Positions 29,886 to 39,444 of a stretch of DNA of 64,000 nt are shown here, in pieces. The position numbers and the translations under genes are program-made. The notes under the pieces are model-generated. The model saw only the letters and a program-made list of their open reading frames with translations, had not been told where the DNA came from and searched no databases. Within the stretch, counting starts at the first letter, position 1, and the number at the start of each line of letters is the position of its first letter. Source of the DNA: Gleimia sp. 6138-11-ORH1 (GTDB lineage: Bacteria > Actinomycetota > Actinomycetes > Actinomycetales > Actinomycetaceae). The DNA lies in assembly GCF_024814355.1 (NCBI RefSeq), contig NZ_JANUXV010000001.1, forward strand, positions 124,001 through 188,000, given 5' to 3'.

Positions 29886-30911
29886 TTAATTGACGACTAC
29901 TCGGAAAGGCATTACCTTTCCAACCCCACGCAGATCAGCCTCACGGGCAGGCTCAGCAAAGAAAGAGTCTCCGCCCTCGCCATTGATAATCCGCTGAGCA
30001 GTATCCGCGTCAGTTAGAATCTGCCCAACCGGAGAAACATCTGTTAAACGAGAAGCTAAATTAACCGGCGGCCCAAAAACGTCCCCAGAACGAGAAAAAA
30101 CAGAACCCTCAACGATTGATGCGCGCACTGGAAGCAGATTCTTATCTGAAGTTAGACGCTTCATCAAGGAAGAAACTACCTGAAGCCCAGTGGGAAGATC
30201 ATCAGCAATATAGAAAACCGCATCTCCAATCATCTTGACAACACGGCCACCCGACGCGGGAATAGTCTCTCTGCAGATAGTTTCAAAACGGTTAATCAAA
30301 TCGATTAAATCTCTGCCAGTTAAGTTAGAAGAACTGGAAGTATAAGAAACCATATCGACGAACCCGAAAGTACGAACTAGTGGGAAAGTGCCTGACTGTT
30401 TTCCCTGCCCGCGATGCGAAACCTCCTGATCAACACGGGTTAAAAGAGACTCCAACTGACGTTTCCACGTGTATGCCATATGGTTTTCCAAAAAAGGAAG
30501 AAACTCGCGGAAACGATCTAACGCAGTAATCCGCGCAGTGGTGTCATCTAAATGGAACCTGCGGGAAAGATCATCAACCAAGGCTTCCATCTGCCATAAA
30601 GCTAAACGGTCCGCGATATGCGAACCAGCCCGCGCAAAAGAAAGAGCAGTATTTAAATCAATCTGACCAGACTCAACTAACTCATTCCACGCCTGATAGG
30701 CGCGCAAATCAGCTTCGGTGAAAATCAATTCAGTTTCCGGAGCTGGCGAAAACCCCATAGCAATCCAATAAGAATTCACCCGTTCAATGGTAGTGCCTGA
30801 ACGCGAAGCTAAATCAGAGAGAGTAAGCGTCGGATCGCCGTCAATTAAAATCTGACGGTATGAATCTAAAGTAGAGCTGGTGTTGAGATTTGATGAGTTA
30901 ATGTGAGTCAC
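29886..30911 (-). CDS. Class III adenylate cyclase with regulatory N-domain
   Basis: This 341-residue protein has an N-terminal helical regulatory domain resembling the autoinhibitory, pH-sensing module of mycobacterial Rv1264 (LSDLASRSGTTIERVNSYW). The C-terminal cyclase domain (about 165-341) has both metal Asp (FGFVDMVSYT and MIGDAVFY), the preceding Lys (VVKMIGDA) and the Asn/Arg pair in VNLASRLTD. All key residues look intact, so cAMP synthesis is likely. The start is a GTG. It is divergent from ssrA. Confidence 0.85.
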   Translation of the reverse strand: MTHINSSNLNTSSTLDSYRQILIDGDPTLTLSDLASRSGTTIERVNSYWIAMGFSPAPETELIFTEADLRAYQAWNELVESGQIDLNTALSFARAGSHIADRLALWQMEALVDDLSRRFHLDDTTARITALDRFREFLPFLENHMAYTWKRQLESLLTRVDQEVSHRGQGKQSGTFPLVRTFGFVDMVSYTSSSSNLTGRDLIDLINRFETICRETIPASGGRVVKMIGDAVFYIADDLPTGLQVVSSLMKRLTSDKNLLPVRASIVEGSVFSRSGDVFGPPVNLASRLTDVSPVGQILTDADTAQRIINGEGGDSFFAEPAREADLRGVGKVMPFRVVVN

Positions 30912-30988
30912 AATACTAATTTAGAGGCTTGCGGGCATAAAATCCAAACAAAAAGTAATCCGAGTCATATTTGTATAGGATTTACTGG

Positions 30989-31018
30989 TTGAGAATCAAG
31001 GAAAGAAACCGGTAAAAT
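30989..31018 (+). promoter_or_regulatory. Candidate ssrA promoter
   Basis: TTGAGA at 30989 and TAAAAT at 31013 are separated by 18 bp. They would start transcription about 35 nt upstream of the mature tmRNA 5' end. Confidence 0.4.
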
Positions 31019-31060
31019 TAAACAACTGCTAGATAATAGCAAAATAGTGAAAACTAAATA

Positions 31061-31426
31061 GGGGATGATCGGTTTCGACAGCGATTTACGATCGTGGAGA
31101 AGCGTGCCGAGGATGTCTACTGAACTCGTTAACCAGGTATTCAAAAAATTAGGTGCCGAACAGAATCGCACCGACTTCGCTCTTGCTGCCTAATTGCGCA
31201 AGACAGTCCGTCAGACCAAGTGATGCTCTTAGCTTGGACCCTGGCGCAACCTTAAGAGCCACTGGATTTTTAGTTCGTTAGTGACTACGAATCGACATTT
31301 TAGCTAACTGAGCCTACTGACATTGGGTCTGCGCATAGTCAGAGGCTGAGAAATAAGTTGCAGACTGCGCACGGAGAAGCCCTCGGGGTTGATTGTTGGA
31401 CGCGGGTTCGATTCCCGCCATCTCCA
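31061..31426 (+). ncRNA. ssrA: tmRNA (transfer-messenger RNA)
   Basis: The 5' end GGGGATGATCGGTTTCGAC and the 3' end with T-loop GGTTCGATTCCCGCC and acceptor CATCTCC form the tRNA-like domain; the 7-bp acceptor stem pairs with one G-U. The tag frame encodes AEQNRTDFALAA followed by TAA at about 31192, close to other actinobacterial tags that end TDFALAA. CCA is not encoded. tmRNA rescues stalled ribosomes with SmpB. The 3' end borders the island. Confidence 0.95.
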
Positions 31427-31431
31427 CTAAC

Positions 31432-31472
31432 GTCCCTCATGTCGAACCCGTTAAGGGTGAGGCGTGAGGGAC
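31432..31472 (+). terminator. ssrA terminator at the island edge
   Basis: gtccctca (31432-31439) pairs with tgagggac (31465-31472), followed by attttcttt. It also covers the 3' end of the decayed recombinase. Confidence 0.6.
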
Positions 31473-33034
31473 ATTTTCTTTGCTCACCAACATTCGCTCC
31501 CATGTCATTTGGTCGCAGTTTTCGTAAAACCATGAAACGACCGTCAGCGTGCCGTCTCCCACGTAGATCTTGTTCACGAAATATTCCAGCAACATCGCAC
31601 GAGTATCTGTATCATCAAGCTTCGCCTCGGCATACCGTTGGAAGAACGCTCCGATAGAGCCTTCATCTTCCATCAAGGTATTCTTTACATGCTCGGTCTG
31701 GATCTGCGCATCAAGCTCGTTCTTACGTTGCTCCAAGTCGTTCATCGCCTGCGCCGTAGCGGTCGAAAATATGCCCTGGGCGTTTGCCTTAACAAAAATA
31801 CCGTTCTGCCGTTCCACATCCTTCCGTTCAAGCTCCAGCGCCTCTATCACAGCTTCGTTGCGCCCGTGTGCTGCTTTTTACTCAGCGGCCAGATCTACAG
31901 CCAACGAAGCCAATGACTCAGGGTTTTCGAGGAAAATATCAATAACACTTTCGACTGTGTTTTCAAGTGCGTCCTTACGCACCGGCTTGAGTGTACACTT
32001 CTTACGACGCTGATTCAGACAGTAATAATACCTGTATTTCCGGGCTGTCTTAGACGTTCCAGAAACACCCTCCAGGCGTCCTCCACATAACTAGCAGTAA
32101 CCGACGCCCGTCACTCAGTATTGAGGAAGGTGAGATCCCATAGCATTAAGCTCAGCCTTGGTCTTGGCACCGCGATACCTGTTCTTAGCGAGTTTTTTCT
32201 GTGCCAGATCCCAGTCTGTGTTACTGACCAACTGTGGCATACCACCAGGGATAACGTGCTTGACATACGAGCACTATCCGAAATATGCTCGATTCTCGAG
32301 AATCTTTGCGATCGTTTTAGTAGTGAAATTCTTAGCCTGTGCGGTGCACACGCCGGCATTGTTTAAGCTATTAGCGATGCGTTGCGAACTCTTCCCGCCG
32401 ATGTGATCGGCGAAAATACTATCAACGATGGGATCTGTGACGTTATCGCGCTGATAACGCTTCTAAATCTGTCACCAAATCATGCGCCGTGGATGGGATC
32501 TGTGACGTTATCGCGCTGATAACGCTTCTCACCGTCAATAATATACCCGGAGATTTTCCGGCCGTTCGACAGCGCGTGCTCAGCGTAATAGTTCTGCCCG
32601 TGCTTAATGTTCACCTACAGTTGTAACGAATAATATTCAGCGAAAGCATCCGTGAAACCCTCAAGTAATATAGACTCCGGCTCAATTCCTTCGACGTACT
32701 CTAACCGGGCGCCAGCATTACGAATAGCAGCCTTAATCTTGAGTAGATCCCCGCGATTATGCCCAAGTTTGTCATTCTTCCATGTGATGACGTATTCCGG
32801 TTGCAGTGTCGGTAACTCTTGGAGCATGAGATTGAGCTTAGGGCGATTCATATTGGCGCCAGACTTGGCAGGCTAGGGATAATCTTTGATAATCGTTATT
32901 CCACGTGCCTGTGCCCACCTCTGAGCCATCTCACGTTGTTGGTCGATAGAGGCTTCGTTTTGCGAGCTGGACGAATAACTAAGGTATGCAACGGCGGTGG
33001 TGTTGTCATTAAAAGCAGCCGTCTTCTTGTGCAT
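31437..33034 (-). pseudogene. Large serine recombinase (integrase), decayed
   Basis: From ATG 33034 the product would be about 511 residues: N-terminal resolvase domain (AVAYLSYSSSSQNEASIDQQ, then WKNDKLGHNRGDL and LLEGFTDAFAEYYSLQL), recombinase domain, zinc-ribbon (CLNQRRKKC) and coiled-coil tail. In-frame stops occur at 32873 (TAG), 32615 (TAG), 32274 (TAG), 32115 (TGA), 32091 (TAG) and 31878 (TAA). A 65-bp duplication near 32427-32529 is the only frame disruption I found. Removing it leaves 1533 bp, exactly 511 codons. It probably inserted the island into ssrA. Confidence 0.88.
32427..32529. repeat. 38-bp direct repeat from a 65-bp duplication
   Basis: Identical 38-bp copies lie at 32427-32464 and 32492-32529 with a 27-bp spacer. 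The offset of 65 bp breaks the recombinase frame. Confidence 0.92.
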
Positions 33035-33178
33035 ATCTCTCCCTTACGCCGGTAGTGTATATCTACTTCAATTATCCCTAATAAACCTAAGAAGCGACAA
33101 TCATAAAATGCCAAGCATACACCGTAGTTACTCCACAGTAGGCTCAGGTCATTCTTACTATGGTTGTCGGCTACCTGG

Positions 33179-33877
33179 CTACATCAGGCTTGTGATTACA
33201 GTGACGGTAGCGCCGATGACGATGCCTGCTACCGTTGCAATTAGTGTCCACCTGACAAGATTCGTATTGATAGACGCTGATTCCTTGTTCTCCTTGTGTT
33301 GACGCTCCAATTCAGTCTGCGTCTGCATGAGGACTGCAGACATTGCCTCCAACGTCTCCAGTTGCCGCTGTGCGCGTTTCTCGTTCACGCGTGATGATTC
33401 AGCAATGCTTTCAAGTAAACCCTTGTAATCAGGCATCCTGAGTGAATCTACATCAAGATTTGGCATGTACCTCGCGAATACTGGCGGTTCATACGTCGGG
33501 TTTAGCAGGTCAGTAGATGGAAGGTTGGGCTTCGGTATAGCATTCTTGAATATGTCGGCAACACCCGCATTCAAAGACACACTCCCCAACTGCTCGGCCA
33601 CTGGTATCATCTTCTTGATGATGCCCGATAGATCAACACTATGACCAACCGTTTTCCGCAGTGCTTCCAAAGAAGGGGTCAACTGCTCAGAGATGAGCTT
33701 AGTTTCGACCATCGCCTCCTCATATCGAGGGTGTGACTCGTCCTCGTAGGCTTCTTGCAACTCCTTGAGTGTCATGTGTCGGATGCCGTCTTCTGCATCC
33801 TCAGCGTTATCGGTTACATTCGGATCCAATTTTTCGTTAGCGTCATCAATATTTGCAGTTTCCTCGTTATTGTGCAT
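33179..33877 (-). CDS. Unknown tail-anchored coiled-coil protein
   Basis: This 232-residue protein has an acidic N-terminus, a predicted coiled coil (about 165-205) and one C-terminal transmembrane helix (about 210-231, LIATVAGIVIGATVTVITS). No known family is recognised. It lies just downstream of the decayed resolvase in the same direction, 4 bp after its stop. It is intact among broken genes, so it may be under selection or recently acquired. Confidence 0.65.
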   Translation of the reverse strand: MHNNEETANIDDANEKLDPNVTDNAEDAEDGIRHMTLKELQEAYEDESHPRYEEAMVETKLISEQLTPSLEALRKTVGHSVDLSGIIKKMIPVAEQLGSVSLNAGVADIFKNAIPKPNLPSTDLLNPTYEPPVFARYMPNLDVDSLRMPDYKGLLESIAESSRVNEKRAQRQLETLEAMSAVLMQTQTELERQHKENKESASINTNLVRWTLIATVAGIVIGATVTVITSLM

Positions 33878-33881
33878 ACCC

Positions 33882-34433
33882 TCACCGTCTTAACGCTTTA
33901 TAGATCGTTTGTCTGCTTACGTTGAACGCCCGCGCGGCCTCCGAAACTGTCTGCCCACCATCCACGGCTGCACGAATGGCAGTCACCTGCTCACTAGATA
34001 GCTTCGGCTTCGGGCCGGCAACACGCCCCTGAGTGCGTGTATGAGCGACACCTTCCTTGGTTCGCTCAATAAGTAGATCACGCTCCCATTGTACAAGACC
34101 AGACAAGATCGTTACCATCCGTTGACCGTCTTTATTACATGTGTCGAGTTCGGGGGTAAGGATGAGGACTGGCACGTCTCTTTCCGCCAGCTCAGAGACT
34201 GTCTTCAGCGTATCCAGCGTGGTGCGTCCGAGTCAGTCAAGTCGAGTGACCACCAAAACGTCACCTTCACGCATGTACTCCAGTGCGTTGTCCAGACCGG
34301 GTCTTGACGACTTCGTGCCGCTGATAGTGTCATAGAAGATTTTCTCGTAGCCCTCCGTCTTCAGTGATGCTTCCTGTGTTTCCAACGACGCACCTTGGCT
34401 TTTCGTTGAAACGCTAGTATATCCGACCTCCAT
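33882..34433 (-). pseudogene. Serine resolvase/invertase with one nonsense codon
   Basis: The frame encodes 183 residues of a Tn3-resolvase-type protein with a C-terminal HTH (VSEAARAFNVSRQTIYKAL). A single TGA at 34233 falls in the conserved RLDRLGRT region and reads RLD-stop-LGRT, consistent with CGA to TGA. The N-terminal GYTSVSTKSQ also lacks the usual active-site-adjacent Arg before VST. Both changes argue for inactivity. Confidence 0.88.
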
Positions 34434-34443
34434 CTCTAATTAC

Positions 34444-35574
34444 TGTCCCGCCCTTGAGGATCACTCTCGGCAGGCTCGATATCAGGGATGCGGTCACCGT
34501 ACGGCTGTAGTTCTCCATCAACTGCCAATCAGGAATGTAACCGTCCTCGTGATACTGATTGATTGGATCTATGACGGGAACGCTGTTTTCATCGCTCAGA
34601 GCTAGGAGAGCGAAGCCGAAGATCGTACGGATATACCATTAAGCTCCCTCCTGAAAGGGAAGTACTTAAAGCGTGATTCAAACTGGATCATGCAGGTTAA
34701 TAAGAGGCGAGCACGAGTTGAGACCTCGTCGTTGTTGAACTGAAGCGCTGTGACGTTTTGAGACGTGTAAAAAGGCTCATCTTGAAGGAAAGTTGAGCCA
34801 AAACTACCGCCGAAGCTACCGTCAATGTTCTGCTGGTTACGGAGCTAAGTCTTCGACTAGCTCTACTTTTCCCATCACGCCATTGTTTTCCGCGGACCGT
34901 CCAGCAAAGTTAACATCGGGGTATATGTAGACAGGACAGAAAAGTCCAGCTTATTGCCCATGTCTATCGTGCATAGATTTTTCAGCAAGAAGAATTGCCA
35001 ATTGATTGACTCAACGTCGCTCTGCACCCCACTGTTTACAGTCGTAACTGGCTTATGATGAAGACTTCGGGTGTAATCTTCCATGAACTACCAATCTGGG
35101 ATATATCCGTCAGGAATGTAGGTATTTTCTGGATTAATAATCGGATCACCGTTACCGGCTCGTTGGGCAGGTAACTTGACTATCGTGTCCTTCAAGGAGC
35201 GACCCACTTCCTGCTGAATGAGTACTTCGGTCGTTCGAGGCTGAAGATGGTTGACAAAAACAGGCCAATTTCAGGCGTGAGCCACTTGGCGTATCCAAGT
35301 GTCATATTTGGGGATGCTGTAAAATCTCGATCCATGTAGTTGACATAGCCAACCGAGCCTTGAACATCGCATATAACACTGCACAGTTTCCCTTGCTGAC
35401 AGTGTCCTCGTCATACTTGCAATGCTGCATGACGCCGTTATTATCTTTCTTAGCTCCCGCATAGAAAATGTCAGGATTTTCTTCGAGATTCATCTGAAGT
35501 GCTTTTCCACCTTCGAGGCTCTCAAAGAGATCCTCGATCTTGAATTCGAACCAGTCTGAAACATCCTGCTTCAT
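34444..35574 (-). pseudogene. Decayed BcgI/HsdS-like specificity subunit
   Basis: Fragments in several frames match a two-repeat specificity protein. The N-terminal part reads DWFEFKIEDLFESLEGGK and GAKKDNNGVMQH. Two copies of an end motif follow: GYIPDW-stop-FMEDYTRSL near 35090 (TAG at 35088) and GYIPDWQLMENYSRT near 34510. These ends mark BcgI-type or type I specificity subunits that set DNA target recognition. Stops and frameshifts make it non-functional. No catalytic partner remains nearby. Confidence 0.6.
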
Positions 35575-35998
35575 TACGCATCCTCATCTGTGTCGTAGTG
35601 ATCCGCCTCTACAACGCGGCCTTCCTTCACGAGATAGGCGAGATAGTTGTTCAGCGTTGTTTGGAAGTTATCAGCCGTGAGCTTCGAAAATCTGTCTCCA
35701 TGTAAACCTCTACGAGCCACTCGTCCTCGTGCGTGACTTCCTGCGTGGCCGACATACCAGTCTCTACAGTCTTGTTGCGGAATAGCTTCAGCCACTTCTC
35801 TTCAACAGTCTTCCACTTGCGGGCATTGTTGGCGGCGTCCAGGTGAAACTTTGCGAAGCTGTCAATATGGAGCGACGCAGGAGATTCAAGATGTGCGCCG
35901 CCACGATATTTCGCAAGGATTTCCTCAGCCTTGGATTCAAGCCTGACTTTGCTGAGGTACTGGGTGGAATACTCACTGGCTGTAATCCTCTCCTTCAA
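35574..35998 (-). pseudogene. Unknown small gene, frameshifted
   Basis: One frame (35998 to 35651) reads KERITASEYSTQYLSKV and continues to EDEWLVEVYME. The next frame resumes with FSKLTADNFQTTLNNYLAYL and ends at 35574. Joined, they give about 140 residues of unknown family. The stop overlaps the start of the specificity relic (TAATG), and the start overlaps the XRE relic, so all three were one operon. Confidence 0.5.
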
Positions 35999-36351
35999 TA
36001 ATGTCCATATTGCTCTCCCAATGTTTGTCGCTCAGGTCGCGTTCCTTGGCGCGACGGATGGCAACACGAGCCAGATGGTTTTCATAATGTAGCCCGACAA
36101 GTCAGCCGAAACCTGGTTCTCGCGGGTCATAGCAGCCAGGTCAAACATGCGCTCACGCTCAGCACTAGTAAGGCGCGCAGTGCGACTGCGATGTCTTCGT
36201 GCTTGCTATTAGGGGCAGCGCGACGTACCTTCTCGATGTTGCTGAGGTAGGGGGCGGTCACGCATATCATACCAGCGAACTGTCTCATGGTGTATTCGTG
36301 ATGCTTGCGGCGTTCTGTAATGAATTCTCCGAACTCTAAGTTGTCGCTCAT
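35983..36351 (-). pseudogene. XRE-family transcriptional regulator, frameshifted
   Basis: ATG 36351 opens an HTH-XRE domain (FITERRKHHEYTMRQFAGMI, VTAPYLSNIEKVRR). After VALR the frame breaks at about 36175; the correct continuation, LTSAERERMFDLAAMTREN, lies in another frame. A second break near 36085 precedes HLARVAIRRAKERDLSD. A palindrome just upstream is a likely old operator. Confidence 0.7.
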
Positions 36352-36363
36352 CGCTCCTCCTGT

Positions 36364-36387
36364 CGTGTTAGCAAACGCGCTAACACG
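36364..36387. promoter_or_regulatory. Palindromic operator upstream of the XRE gene
   Basis: Perfect 9-bp arms, cgtgttagc and gctaacacg, with a 6-bp centre lie 13 bp upstream of the XRE start codon. This is a typical site for autoregulation. Confidence 0.55.
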
Positions 36388-36406
36388 CGAATGGCTTGGG
36401 GTTCAA

Positions 36407-36441
36407 GTAGGCCCACCCGACGACGTGTCGAGCGGGCCTAC
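36407..36441 (-). terminator. Hairpin after hsdR
   Basis: gtaggccc pairs with gggcctac, and an inner cgac/gtcg pair extends the stem. It is 16 bp beyond the hsdR stop on the minus strand. No clear T-run is present. Confidence 0.6.
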
Positions 36442-36456
36442 GAGTGAGGTCGGCTA

Positions 36457-39444
36457 TCAGCCTTCGTGATTGAGGCGTGCGTGAATCAACGGTAGGAGAA
36501 CCCGGTCTACATCGGCCTTGAACTGTGGATCCGACAGGTACTTGATGGCGAACTCTTGGTTTTGGTTCATACGGTCGAGCACGATGTCTTGGATGCGTTC
36601 GGAGTAGACAATGGAGAACATGTCGAACGAGTTGTGGGCGCGGGACTTGACTTCGACGTCTTCGACCATGTCTTCGGTGAGCTGCTCGATGACCTTATCC
36701 ATGTGAGTGAACTCGGTACCCCAACGGTCGTTGAGCTTCGAGAGGATGCTGGACAGCGTCTCCTTCTCATCTCCGCTCGAGCCTGCAGTATCAGGGTTAT
36801 TTGACAGCTGTCCTTGCTCATCGGCAAGGACAATGGAGCCTTCATAGACTTGCTGGAGCCGGTAATACTGCAATGCGACCTCGTCGTCGAGATGAGGCGC
36901 GGGGTCGCCCTCGATGTAGAGCTTGCGTACCAGCAGCTTGGCGTAAGCGGCGAAGCGGTGGAGGCGCTCATCATGGTAGCGGATGATATGGGTCAGGAAA
37001 TCATAATTGCGGTTGAACTTGTTCATCCTCGCCCGCACCTTCAGCTTGTCCTCATTCTCAAGTTCATTGAAGCGCGCGACAGCTGGGTCAAGGTAGGCGT
37101 TGAGACGGCTGAAGTCGAGGTTCGTTTGCTTCTTCGACTCGGTGAAGAAGACCTTGGTAAAGCCCTCGATCTCCTTGTCCGTCCACAAATGGCAAGAAGC
37201 GAGGTCGTGGTAGAGGTCGTAGACGATGTTCGGGTCGGTCTCCTCAGTGATACCGGTGGAAATGTAATAGTCCTGGAACGATTTCTGGATCTCCTCAGCG
37301 GTGTTAACGAAGTCGAGTACGAACGTGTCGGTCTTGCCCGGATGCATGCGGTTGATCCGCGACAAGGTCTGCACCGCTTTGATCCCGTGGAGTTTCTTGT
37401 CCACATACATGGTGTGCAGCAGTGGCTGGTCGAAGCCCGTCTGATATTTCTCGGCCACGAGCAGTAGATGGTACTCGCCAGTGGCGAACTTCTCTGGCAA
37501 CTCCGCTTCGGGGATCTGGTTGAGCTGTTCCTCGGTGTATTTCGCGCCCTGGTCTTCGACCGTTCCTGAGAATGCCACGAGCACGCCAAGGTCTGCGTAG
37601 CCCATATGTGTGATGTAGTCGCGGAAGGCGAAGTAATAGCGCACGGCATGCAGGCGTGAACCGGTCACCAGCATGGCTTTGGCGTCACCGCCAATTTTGT
37701 GAGCGACGTTGGCGCGGAAATGCTCAATGATGATCTCGGCCTTCTGCCGCAGATTGTATGGATGCAGACTCAGGTATTTGCCGAGCGCCTTGTTGGCTTG
37801 CTTAGTGGAGTACTCAGGATCGTCCGTCGTAGTTTTCCCGACCCGGTAATAGGTCTGGTACGTGGTGTAGTTCTTGAGCACGTCAAGGATGAAGCCTTCT
37901 TCGATTGCTTGACGCATTGAATACACGTGGAACGGAACTGGGGTGGCATCGGGCACCGCGGTGCCGAAGATTTCGAGCGTTTTCTGCTTCGGGGTTGCGG
38001 TAAACGCGAAGAACGACAAGTTGGGTTGGCGGCCCTGTGTACGTAGGTCCTCGGCGATCTGTTCATCGATCTCTAGCTGTTCGGCCTCCACTTGGGCCTC
38101 GGCAGTCGCGTAGCGTTCAAGTAAGTCTTCCTCGGACTCCTTTCCCGCCGTGGCTGTATCCGCGAGCACCTGCTTGAGTTTCTCCGACGCCTCACCCGTC
38201 TGAGAGGAATGCGCCTCGTCCACGATTACCGCGAACCGCTTACCAGTAGTAGCGACCTTGCTGACATCAACAAACGGGAACTTCTGCAGGGTGGAGATGA
38301 TGATCTTCACTCCATTAGCCAGCGCGTCCGTGAGTTGGCGGGCGTTCTTGTCGACCTTGACCACCACGCCAGCTGTGTGGTCCATCGCGTAAATCGTGTC
38401 CTGCAACTGCTTGTCCAGCACGCGCCGGTCGGTGATCACGATGATCGAATCAAACACTGCACGCTGCTGGTCATCGTGCAGATTCGATAGGTGGTGGGCC
38501 AGCCAGGCGATCGTGTTCGATTTACCTGAGCCAGCCGAGTGCTGCACCAGATAGTTCCTCCCCGCACCATGGTTCTTCGCGTCGGTCACGAGGGCTCGCA
38601 CGGCATCGAGCTGGTGGTAGCGCGGGAAGATCAATTTATCTTTACGCCGGTCGCTCTCGTGCGGAATGAATTGGACAAAGCGATGCAGAATATCCAGCAG
38701 GGAGTCTTTCGCCAGTACCTCTTCCCACAAGTAGGATGTCTTGTACTTATCTGGCAGGGGAGGGTTGCCAGCACCATTACCAAAGCCACGGTTAAACGGG
38801 AGAAACACCGTGTCCATCCCTGCGAGCTTGGTGGTCATCCACGCCTCGTCAGTATCGACCGCAAAGTGCACCACTGCACGGCGGTTCAACTTAAAGAGTA
38901 CCTCGCTGGCTGGGCGGGACCGCTTGTACTGGTCAATCGCGTCACGGTAGGTCTGTCCGGTGAGTTGGTTCTTCAACTCCAAGGTCACCACCGGGATACC
39001 GTTGACGAAAAGTACGGTGTCGACAGAGTTGTTGTTCTTTGTCGAGTAGCGCAGCTGACGCACCACCGTCATCCGGTTCGCCCAATACTTCTCTGCTAAC
39101 ACCTCATTCAAATCCGAACCAGGCGCAAAGAACACCAGCTTGAACCTAGTACCCAGGTCTTCCACTCCACGACGCAGAACCTCGACAACGCCGCGCCGGT
39201 CAAGTTCGCGGGCCACCCGCTTGCAGAAATTCTCGCCAGCCTTCTCCCCGTGGATGCGCTTTAAGCGTTTCCACTGCTGAGGCTGCGTGTCCCGCACGAA
39301 GTCGAGCAAATCCTGCGGATATAAACCCAAGCCCCGGTCATAGCCATCAGGGCTTCGCGACTCGTACAAGTCAAGCTCCGAGGGGCCAACATGAGTCAGC
39401 GCGTACTCAATTTCATCTTCAAACCTGCGCTCAGACGTGTCCAT
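36457..39444 (-). CDS. hsdR: Type I restriction endonuclease subunit R
   Basis: The ATG at 39444 (TGATG overlap with hsdS) gives 995 residues; a GTG 3 bp upstream is also possible. The N-terminal nuclease shows the E-x-K core in GIPVVTLELKN. The SF2 translocase has Walker A HSAGSGKSNT, DEAH (IVDEAHSSQ), FTATP and a late motif with QTLSRINRMHPGK. It cuts DNA lacking the HsdM methyl mark after translocation. The gene is intact and clearly GC-richer than the flanking relics. Confidence 0.95.
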   Translation of the reverse strand: MDTSERRFEDEIEYALTHVGPSELDLYESRSPDGYDRGLGLYPQDLLDFVRDTQPQQWKRLKRIHGEKAGENFCKRVARELDRRGVVEVLRRGVEDLGTRFKLVFFAPGSDLNEVLAEKYWANRMTVVRQLRYSTKNNNSVDTVLFVNGIPVVTLELKNQLTGQTYRDAIDQYKRSRPASEVLFKLNRRAVVHFAVDTDEAWMTTKLAGMDTVFLPFNRGFGNGAGNPPLPDKYKTSYLWEEVLAKDSLLDILHRFVQFIPHESDRRKDKLIFPRYHQLDAVRALVTDAKNHGAGRNYLVQHSAGSGKSNTIAWLAHHLSNLHDDQQRAVFDSIIVITDRRVLDKQLQDTIYAMDHTAGVVVKVDKNARQLTDALANGVKIIISTLQKFPFVDVSKVATTGKRFAVIVDEAHSSQTGEASEKLKQVLADTATAGKESEEDLLERYATAEAQVEAEQLEIDEQIAEDLRTQGRQPNLSFFAFTATPKQKTLEIFGTAVPDATPVPFHVYSMRQAIEEGFILDVLKNYTTYQTYYRVGKTTTDDPEYSTKQANKALGKYLSLHPYNLRQKAEIIIEHFRANVAHKIGGDAKAMLVTGSRLHAVRYYFAFRDYITHMGYADLGVLVAFSGTVEDQGAKYTEEQLNQIPEAELPEKFATGEYHLLLVAEKYQTGFDQPLLHTMYVDKKLHGIKAVQTLSRINRMHPGKTDTFVLDFVNTAEEIQKSFQDYYISTGITEETDPNIVYDLYHDLASCHLWTDKEIEGFTKVFFTESKKQTNLDFSRLNAYLDPAVARFNELENEDKLKVRARMNKFNRNYDFLTHIIRYHDERLHRFAAYAKLLVRKLYIEGDPAPHLDDEVALQYYRLQQVYEGSIVLADEQGQLSNNPDTAGSSGDEKETLSSILSKLNDRWGTEFTHMDKVIEQLTEDMVEDVEVKSRAHNSFDMFSIVYSERIQDIVLDRMNQNQEFAIKYLSDPQFKADVDRVLLPLIHARLNHEG

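Noticed and set aside
36556-39099. Plus-strand open frames inside hsdR
   Set aside because: They are antisense shadows of a GC-rich conserved gene without family signal or ribosome sites.
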